DNA from: an uncultured Clostridia bacterium
Lineage (GTDB): Bacteria > Bacillota > Clostridia > Lachnospirales > Lachnospiraceae
Direction: 5' to 3'
NCBI GenBank assembly: GCA_947178045.1
Contig: CAMWWR010000001.1
Location: forward strand, 1 to 20,149
DNA: 20,149 bases
A program made the position numbers and the translations under genes. The notes beneath the pieces are model-generated. The model was not told where the DNA came from and made no database searches. It saw nothing but the letters and a program-made list of their open reading frames with translations. Shown piece after piece: positions 15,366 through 20,149 of this stretch. The stretch's first letter is position 1. Every line of letters starts with the position of its first letter.

Positions 15366-16874
15366 TCAATAAGCAAGACGATTGTACATCCGGCAGAGCT
15401 CTCTGTAATATGCCGTGTCAATGCTTTCCAGCTGCTCTCTCGTCACTCTCCATCTCCAGTTCTGTCCGACCGTCGACGGCAGATTCGTGCGCGCGCTGTT
15501 GTCCAGTCCGAGCAGATCCTGTGTCTGCACAATGGCCACGTCCGCCGTGCAGGCAAACAGGCTGCGGATGATCTTTTCCTGAAGCTCCTTCGGACGATCG
15601 GTTCCAAAATAGTTCATAATTTTTTCCAGCTGCACTCCGCTGCAGTTCTGCAGGTAGCCCGCCAGCGTCTCATTATCATGCGTACCGATATAGGCCACAA
15701 TATTACTGCTCGCGTAATTGTGCGGCAGATAGTCATTTTCCGGGTCGCAGTCAAGGCCGAATTCTATGATCTTCATGCCCGGATACCCGAGTGTCTTGAT
15801 CAGATCCTTCACCGGCTTTGTGAGCACCCCGAGATCCTCCGCGATAATGCCTGCGTCCCCGATGGATTCGGCGACCGCCTTCATCAGCTCCGCGCCCGGC
15901 CCTTTTTTCCACTCGCCGTCGATGGCCGTCGGACAGTCCGCTGCGATCGACCAGTAATTTACAATGCCGATAAAGTGATCGATACGGATCACATCGTACA
16001 GGGAGGCGTTTGCCTTCATTCTCTCCCGCCACCAGTTAAAATTATGTTTCTCCATGACATCCCAGCGGTAGAGCGGATTTCCCCAGCGCTGCCCGTCATC
16101 CGAGAACGCATCCGGCGGAACACCCGCAATGTGGATCGGCTCGCAGTCCTCATCCAGTTCAAACAGATCCCTGTGCACCCATACATCCGAGCTGTCCATC
16201 GCCACATAGAGCGGGATATCTCCGATGAACTTCAGGCCGAGCCCATTCACATAAGCCTTCAGGCGGTTCCACTGCTCGCGGAATTTGAACTGGCAGAAAC
16301 GCCAGAAGTCGATGTCCTCCGCCAGAAGCTGCCGGTACTTTTCAACCGCCTCCGGCCTGCGCAGGCGGATGTCCTCGTCCCATTCCTGCCAGGAGCGATT
16401 GTCAAAATAAAATTTCACCGCCATATAAAAACTGTAATCATCAATCCAGTAGCTGTTATTCTTAAGAAACGCCTCATACTTTCCCGACGTGCGATGGCTG
16501 CTCCTTGAAAAGGCCAGTCTCAGCACCTGAAATCTGTGTCGGAAAACCGCGGCGTAATCGATATCGTCCTCGCTGCTGCCGAAATCCTCGTCGCTGACCT
16601 CCTCCCTTTTCAGAAGTCCCTCCTCCATCAGATATTCCAGATCGATGAAGTAAGGATTTCCGGCAAACGCCGAAAACGACTGATACGGGCTGTCTCCGAA
16701 ACTTGTCGGGCCCACCGGCAGCACCTGCCAATAGCGATAGCCGCTCCTGGCCGCAAAATCCGCAAATTCATAAGCACTCTTTCCAAGTGTCCCGATTCCG
16801 TACGGCCCCGGAAGGGCGCTGACCGGCATCAGGATTCCTGCGCCGCGTTCCAAACTGCCTTGTGTTGTACCCAT
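15366..16874 (-). CDS. malQ: 4-alpha-glucanotransferase (amylomaltase)
   Basis: This is a cytoplasmic GH77 enzyme that moves glucan segments between maltodextrins and frees glucose. The 502-residue product shows GILMPVSALPGPYGIGTLG at about 13-31, GDSPYQSFSAFAGNPYFI at about 60-77, nucleophile Asp299 in VIRIDHF, acid/base Glu346 in IIAEDLG, and Asp400 in YIGTHDNET. It ends with the usual ARTNLPST(V)GQNWRWR region. All catalytic residues are present. The ATG at 16874 has GGGGGGA upstream; the in-frame start at 17003 would place the -10 box and operator inside the gene. It is the first gene of the maltodextrin operon, opposite to lacI. Confidence 0.96.
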   Translation of the reverse strand: MGTTQGSLERGAGILMPVSALPGPYGIGTLGKSAYEFADFAARSGYRYWQVLPVGPTSFGDSPYQSFSAFAGNPYFIDLEYLMEEGLLKREEVSDEDFGSSEDDIDYAAVFRHRFQVLRLAFSRSSHRTSGKYEAFLKNNSYWIDDYSFYMAVKFYFDNRSWQEWDEDIRLRRPEAVEKYRQLLAEDIDFWRFCQFKFREQWNRLKAYVNGLGLKFIGDIPLYVAMDSSDVWVHRDLFELDEDCEPIHIAGVPPDAFSDDGQRWGNPLYRWDVMEKHNFNWWRERMKANASLYDVIRIDHFIGIVNYWSIAADCPTAIDGEWKKGPGAELMKAVAESIGDAGIIAEDLGVLTKPVKDLIKTLGYPGMKIIEFGLDCDPENDYLPHNYASSNIVAYIGTHDNETLAGYLQNCSGVQLEKIMNYFGTDRPKELQEKIIRSLFACTADVAIVQTQDLLGLDNSARTNLPSTVGQNWRWRVTREQLESIDTAYYRELCRMYNRLAY

Positions 16875-16971
16875 ACAGAATCCCCCCGTCCTCTCCGGCG
16901 CTGCGCCGGGTAATGATTTAAGCTGCCGTGCCGGAGCATCTGCTCTTCCTCGGCCCCTTAATTTTCGATAA

Positions 16972-16987
16972 GTTTCGAAACGTTTTC
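16972..16987. promoter_or_regulatory. LacI-type operator at the malQ start point
   Basis: Two overlapping palindromes with CG centres are seen: GTTTCGAAAC (16972-16981) and AAACGTTT (16978-16985). The latter is the core of operators bound by MalR-type LacI-family repressors in Firmicutes. It covers the expected start point of the malQ transcript (about 16984), where a bound repressor would block initiation. A CcpA site is an alternative: it misses one conserved base of the cre consensus. Confidence 0.62.
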
Positions 16988-16990
16988 TAA

Positions 16991-17019
16991 AGAATAGCAC
17001 CATTTCATGATTTTGTCAA
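16991..17019 (-). promoter_or_regulatory. Promoter of the maltodextrin operon (malQ)
   Basis: On the minus strand TTGACA (17019-17014) and TATTCT (16996-16991) are 17 nt apart, a near-consensus sigma-A promoter. It gives a leader of about 110 nt before malQ and is followed directly by the operator. Confidence 0.82.
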
Positions 17020-17213
17020 TATGGTTTTCAAAATTCTTTGGTGATTTTTTATTCATTTCACGATTATTATCTTTGCTTTTTTGTCTATTATTACATTATA
17101 GACGAATTTCCAGTGATTTTATTTCCCAATTTTGGCCGCCGATTTTTTCAATGTACAAAAAGGCAAAAATATTTGACGAAAAACATCATTTTGCGTTTTT
17201 TTTCGAAAATGCA

Positions 17214-17242
17214 TTGAAAATTGTCGCAAATCGCATTATACT
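17214..17242 (+). promoter_or_regulatory. Promoter of lacI regulator
   Basis: TTGAAA (17214-17219) and TATACT (17237-17242) are 17 nt apart. Transcription would start near 17249 and give a leader of about 155 nt that contains the structured repeat. The palindrome TTTTCGAAAA just upstream (17200-17209) shares TTTCGAAA with the malQ operator and may be used for autoregulation. Confidence 0.72.
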
Positions 17243-17314
17243 ATCTTTATATTGCAAATACTATTTTCACATTTTGAACCGAGCAGAGAAGGTTCTTTCT
17301 TCCCTGCCCGCCAC

Positions 17315-17359
17315 GCCGCCCGCATGTCGCTGCAAACGACTATCCTCCTCATGCGGGCG
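17315..17359 (+). ncRNA. Candidate structured RNA repeat, copy in the lacI leader
   Basis: This 45-nt sequence is about 78% identical to the one at 18458-18502. It can fold into an outer stem of 10 pairs (17317-17326 with 17350-17359) and an inner hairpin TCG/CGA (17327-17329 with 17337-17339) with loop CTGCAAA. An A run and a GC hairpin (17375-17389) follow, ending just before the weak lacI ribosome binding region. The layout is like an RNA regulator followed by an expression platform, but function is unknown. It also contains a 14-codon frame (17324-17368). Confidence 0.5.
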
Positions 17360-17403
17360 TGCGCATAAAAAAGAGCCGCGGCAGGCGGCGGAAAGAGAAG
17401 AGA

Positions 17404-18447
17404 ATGGCAACGATCAAAGATATCGCTGACCGTCTTGGCATTGCAGTCAGCACGGTCTCCAAGGGTCTGAACGGCGCGAGCGACATTAGCTCCGACATGC
17501 GCCAGCTTGTGCTGGACACCGCGGTCGAGATGGGCTACGCATCCAAGAAGCTGCGCGCGAAGTCCACCCGGAAGGTCTGTATTCTGATTGAAAATATGGA
17601 TTATGAGAACATCGATCAATTCGGTTATGAAATCATTATGGGCTTTAAGCTCTCGGCTGCACGCAGACATTGGGAGGTCTGTGTTATTCCCTCCGACCTG
17701 AATATGCAGACCGCCGAAAAATTTGACACATACATGCTGAAAAACGGCTTCTGCGGAGCGTTCCTGCTCGGTTTCTCACTGCATGACGACTGGGTCCGAC
17801 AGCTTCATAAGACAACAGTTCCGACCGTTCTGCTGGACAATTATATCCCGGTCAATCCTCATGTGGGCTATGTCGGCACGGACTCCATGGAGGGCATCGC
17901 GCTGGCCGTGGATCACCTGTATTCCATGGGGCACCGGAAAATTGCCTTTCTGAACGGCTCCAAAAATTCCATGGTTTCGGACGAGCGTTACCAGGCCTTT
18001 ATCCAGAGCATGAACGATCACGGGCTGACACCGGACGAAAAGCTGATCGAGTACGGCTACTATGTGCCGGACTGCGCAAAATATCACGTTCCCACCTTTC
18101 TGGAAAACGGCGCGACCGCGATCCTCTGCGCCAGCGACCTGATCGCCTCCGGCGTGATCGCCGAGGTTGTCCGGCACGGGCTGCGTGTTCCGGAAGATAT
18201 CAGCGTCGTCGGCTTCGACGATCTCCCTCTCGCCGCCCAGCTCACTCCGCCGCTCACGACGGTCCGCCAGGACCGTACGGACCTCGGAAAGAGCGCGTTT
18301 CTGATGCTGGACGGGCTGGTGCACAATGTAACCGTCAGCAAAATGCTGCTGCGGGCGAAGTTTATCGAGCGCGCCTCCACCTGCCCGGCGGGCAGCCGGC
18401 CCGCAGAGGCGCGCACCGTGAAAAGAAAAAAGTCTGTTTCGCGCTGA
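17404..18447 (+). CDS. LacI-family regulator of maltodextrin use (MalR-like)
   Basis: This is a DNA-binding regulator, most likely the repressor of the malQ operon released by a maltose-type sugar. The 347-residue product begins with the LacI helix-turn-helix (ATIKDIADRLGIAVSTVSKG, then LN) at 2-22 and the hinge region near 48-57. The periplasmic-binding-protein-like effector domain covers about 58-325 (VGYVGTDSMEGIALAVDHLY; HRKIAFLNGS; AILCASDLIASGVIAEV; ISVVGFDDLPLA). Length and motifs are typical. The ATG at 17404 matches the standard LacI-family N-terminus; the site upstream (AAAGAGAAGAG) is weak for this genome, so translation may be low or controlled. An upstream ATG at 17359 would add 15 basic residues and is unlikely. 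The role is inferred from divergence from malQ and from the operator. Confidence 0.9.
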   Translation: MATIKDIADRLGIAVSTVSKGLNGASDISSDMRQLVLDTAVEMGYASKKLRAKSTRKVCILIENMDYENIDQFGYEIIMGFKLSAARRHWEVCVIPSDLNMQTAEKFDTYMLKNGFCGAFLLGFSLHDDWVRQLHKTTVPTVLLDNYIPVNPHVGYVGTDSMEGIALAVDHLYSMGHRKIAFLNGSKNSMVSDERYQAFIQSMNDHGLTPDEKLIEYGYYVPDCAKYHVPTFLENGATAILCASDLIASGVIAEVVRHGLRVPEDISVVGFDDLPLAAQLTPPLTTVRQDRTDLGKSAFLMLDGLVHNVTVSKMLLRAKFIERASTCPAGSRPAEARTVKRKKSVSR

Positions 18448-18457
18448 GATTGCCCGA

Positions 18458-18502
18458 GCCGCCTGCATGCCGCTGCAGGCGGCTATGGTTCTTGTGCGGG
18501 CG
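18458..18502 (+). ncRNA. Candidate structured RNA repeat, copy after lacI
   Basis: This is the second copy of the repeat found in the lacI leader, placed between the lacI stop codon and its terminator. The outer stem (18460-18469 with 18493-18502) is kept with three G-U pairs, and the inner stem is GCCG/CGGC (18469-18472 with 18480-18483). Relative to the leader copy, one T-A pair is replaced by C-G. A competing and stronger hairpin is also possible here (18458-18467 with 18474-18483). The first base of the terminator stem follows at once. Confidence 0.48.
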
Positions 18503-18536
18503 CACAAAAAGCCGGGGACAGCCCCGGCTTTTTGTG
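18503..18536. terminator. Bidirectional terminator between lacI and the MCP gene
   Basis: Perfect 15-bp arms (18503-18517 and 18522-18536) enclose a 4-nt loop, with five A on one side and five T on the other side of a GC-rich core. It can stop transcripts from both the lacI gene and the convergent chemotaxis gene. Confidence 0.93.
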
Positions 18537-18568
18537 ATTTTATAATTCCAAATTTCATCAGCATTTTT

Positions 18569-20038
18569 CTATATGTAGCTCGCAAGCTCCGTCACCTTGC
18601 TGCTGAGCTCCTGCGCGATCAGCGTCACCTGATTTACGATCTCGCTGTTATCTGTTGTGATATCCTGCGTCTGGTTCGTGTTGGCCGTAACCTCCTGAGT
18701 AACCGCAGAAATCGTGTGAATGCTCTCGACGATTTCTGCATTGGCGGACATAAGCCGCTCCATCTGCGCCTTCTCCTCGTCCACGTTCCTGCGAACCTCC
18801 TCAACGCCGTCGCGTATCTTTCCGAAGGCCGTGTCCGTCTCATAGATGATCTCGTTCTGCTGCCTGTTCAGTTCGCCCATCTGCTGTACGGCATCCGAAG
18901 CCTCCTGCGCCTTCTCCTGGAGCGTGCCGACCATCTGCGAGATGTTCTGCGTCGCCTCCTTGGTCTGGTTCGCCAAACCGTTGATCTCACCTGCGACCAC
19001 CGCAAAGCCGCGGCCCGCATCGCCCGCGCGGGCCGCCTCGATGGAGGCGTTGAGAGCCAGCAGGTTCGTCTGCCCGGCAATCCCGCTGATAATCGAAATA
19101 ATATCCTGAACCTGGTTTGTCGTCTCGCGGAGCAGCGTCATGTGCTCGATCACGCGCGCACTGTTTTCCTCCACGCCCCTAGCGCTCTGCGACAGCTTCT
19201 TCATATTTTCAATACCGGAAGTCACCTTCTCACTGGTTTCCTTCACACGTCCGGCAATCCTCTCGGACACCTGGTCGGTACGGCTGATAATATCCTGAAT
19301 ATCCGCCGTTTTGTGCAGCTGCCTCTCCACCATCTCCGCGGACTGCTGCGATCCGGTCACGATATCCTCCATCGCGCTGGTGGTCCGCTCGGACGATTTG
19401 CCGAGCTCGTCAAGCTTGCCGAGGATTTGCTCCGTATCCTGCTCCACTGCTCCGGTCACCTCGGTCACCTTTCCAAAAACACGCTTCAGCCGCTCTTCCC
19501 CCTCTGCAACCTCGCGCATTTTTTCATTGTGCAGATAAGTGGAAACCTTCGTCGCCATGCAGGCGAAAACCGAACACAGAAGAGCCGCCGCCACCTGAAT
19601 CTCCCACTCCGTCATATACTGCTCCACAGGCCTTTTGTCCACCGTGGCCTGCACGATAACACTGACAATATTGGCCGCGACATTGCCCGCCGCCGCCCAG
19701 CCGAGCAGTTTTGTATCGTTGCACATCATCAGCAGATACATGATCGGCAGAAAATAGGAAAAGACCATTGGCGTCGCGCCGGTCAGCAGCACAAACACAT
19801 ACAGAATCCCATAAAAAATTGTGCACAGATACTTGATATTACTACTCTCCGGCTTTTGCCGGTATACCATCCAGGAAAAGAGCATCGGGCCGAGATTGAT
19901 CAGCGTAAATATAATAAAATACGGAACCGTCCGATTCCCCTTTACTACTTCAAGCACATAGGCCGCAAAAAGTACAGCGCAGATTACCGTCCAGCCCTGC
20001 ATCATACATTTATTGATTTTCCTGTTTTCCTTTTCCAT
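18569..20038 (-). CDS. Methyl-accepting chemotaxis protein with six-helix membrane sensor
   Basis: This is a transducer that would control CheA/CheW signalling. The 489-residue product has about six hydrophobic helices (near 15-31, 40-58, 70-86, 90-105, 111-130 and 148-165), with no large external ligand domain and no clear HAMP domain. A long coiled coil follows from about 170. The signalling tip lies at about 313-352 and is well conserved ([20 protein letters not shown], then [18 protein letters not shown]). The ATG at 20038 has GGGGAA upstream; the in-frame start at 20080 lacks such a site. It converges on lacI and shares the terminator with it. Its signal is unknown; a link to maltodextrin is only suggested by position. 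Confidence 0.93.
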   Translation of the reverse strand: MEKENRKINKCMMQGWTVICAVLFAAYVLEVVKGNRTVPYFIIFTLINLGPMLFSWMVYRQKPESSNIKYLCTIFYGILYVFVLLTGATPMVFSYFLPIMYLLMMCNDTKLLGWAAAGNVAANIVSVIVQATVDKRPVEQYMTEWEIQVAAALLCSVFACMATKVSTYLHNEKMREVAEGEERLKRVFGKVTEVTGAVEQDTEQILGKLDELGKSSERTTSAMEDIVTGSQQSAEMVERQLHKTADIQDIISRTDQVSERIAGRVKETSEKVTSGIENMKKLSQSARGVEENSARVIEHMTLLRETTNQVQDIISIISGIAGQTNLLALNASIEAARAGDAGRGFAVVAGEINGLANQTKEATQNISQMVGTLQEKAQEASDAVQQMGELNRQQNEIIYETDTAFGKIRDGVEEVRRNVDEEKAQMERLMSANAEIVESIHTISAVTQEVTANTNQTQDITTDNSEIVNQVTLIAQELSSKVTELASYI

Positions 20039-20118
20039 AGCTTCCCCGCTTTCCTGTTTTCTGTCCCGCCAAATCCACAAGCCTCTGTAAACAGGCTTTG
20101 CATCCTGCCGAAGGCACT

Positions 20119-20149
20119 AAGGAAGCGATGATGTCACCAGCGCTTCCTT
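20119..20149. repeat. Inverted repeat cut by the window end
   Basis: The 9-bp arms AAGGAAGCG (20119-20127) and CGCTTCCTT (20141-20149) enclose 13 nt. It may be a terminator of a gene to the right; any T tract is outside the window. A smaller imperfect inverted repeat lies at about 20079-20098 in the leader of the chemotaxis gene. Confidence 0.45.

Larger units (their letters stand above)
16875..17403. other. Divergent control region between malQ and lacI
   Basis: This 529-bp gene-free region is very AT-rich from about 16990 to 17280, in contrast to the GC-rich genes on both sides. It holds the malQ promoter and operator, the lacI promoter, a TTTTCGAAAA palindrome at 17200-17209 beside the lacI -35 box, the structured repeat at 17315-17359, and a small GC hairpin at 17375-17389 before the lacI start. 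A weak inverted repeat GTCTAT/ATAGAC lies near 17083-17103. I see no gene of more than 14 codons that I would support. Confidence 0.75.

Noticed and set aside
14832..16508. A 558-codon plus-strand frame opposite glgP and malQ
   Set aside because: It crosses two well-recognised genes including their catalytic motifs and their gap. It has no ribosome binding site or recognisable domain.
16875..17003. N-terminal extension of malQ to 17003
   Set aside because: The extension would contain the -10 box, the operator and the expected transcription start. The GGGGGGA site supports the start at 16874.
17359..17403. A 15-codon N-terminal extension of the LacI regulator
   Set aside because: The added residues are mostly Arg and Lys and come from the repeat and hairpin region. 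LacI proteins begin at the MATIKDIA-type segment.
18467..20131. A 554-codon plus-strand frame opposite the chemotaxis gene
   Set aside because: The minus strand codes for a clear methyl-accepting chemotaxis protein with the conserved signalling tip. The opposite frame has no family resemblance and arises from the base composition of the real gene.

Overview
The window looks like a chromosomal segment of a Gram-positive anaerobe of the class Clostridia, most likely Lachnospiraceae. The reasons are GC-rich coding DNA with very AT-rich promoter gaps, strong AGGAGG-type ribosome binding sites, TTG starts, lipoprotein signal peptides, a YaaL/DUF2508 protein, a Clostridia-style Tad pilus gene order, and a LacI/glucanotransferase/phosphorylase/maltodextrin-ABC locus. 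The assignment rests on recognised protein families, not on a database search.

Left part (1-4960, all minus strand): a Tad/Flp type IVb pilus assembly operon, transcribed right to left from a near-consensus promoter at 4931-4959. It runs tadZ-like, cpaF/tadA ATPase, tadB-like, tadC-like, then a charged, repeat-containing reading frame that leaves the window. Pilin and prepilin peptidase genes are not in view. The TadC-like protein carries an unusual Ig-like insert outside the membrane.

Middle (5188-7330): a lone yaaL (DUF2508) gene on the plus strand converges on a MerR-family regulator. The regulator has a GyrI-like module and two copies of a C-terminal module of about 100-120 residues, and it has its own promoter with a 19-bp spacer.

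Right-centre (7335-18447): a starch/maltodextrin locus. The minus-strand genes malQ, glgP, malE-like, malF-like, malG-like and an exported GH13 amylase lipoprotein appear to form one transcription unit. It starts at a TTGACA-17-TATTCT promoter whose start point lies in a LacI-type operator. A LacI-family regulator is transcribed divergently. The likely logic is: surface amylase cuts starch, the ABC importer brings in maltodextrins (its ATPase must be encoded elsewhere), and MalQ plus GlgP convert them to glucose and glucose-1-phosphate. The operon gaps hold long RNA hairpins, including a perfect 50-nt palindrome between malE and malF, which probably set unequal expression of the genes.

Right edge (18448-20149): a perfect bidirectional terminator, then a methyl-accepting chemotaxis protein with a six-helix membrane sensor region (minus strand), and an inverted repeat cut off by the window end.

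The most unusual signal is a pair of about 45-nt related sequences that bracket the lacI gene, one in its 5' leader and one just before its terminator. The two copies can adopt the same two-stem RNA fold, with one full compensatory base-pair change and several G-U substitutions.
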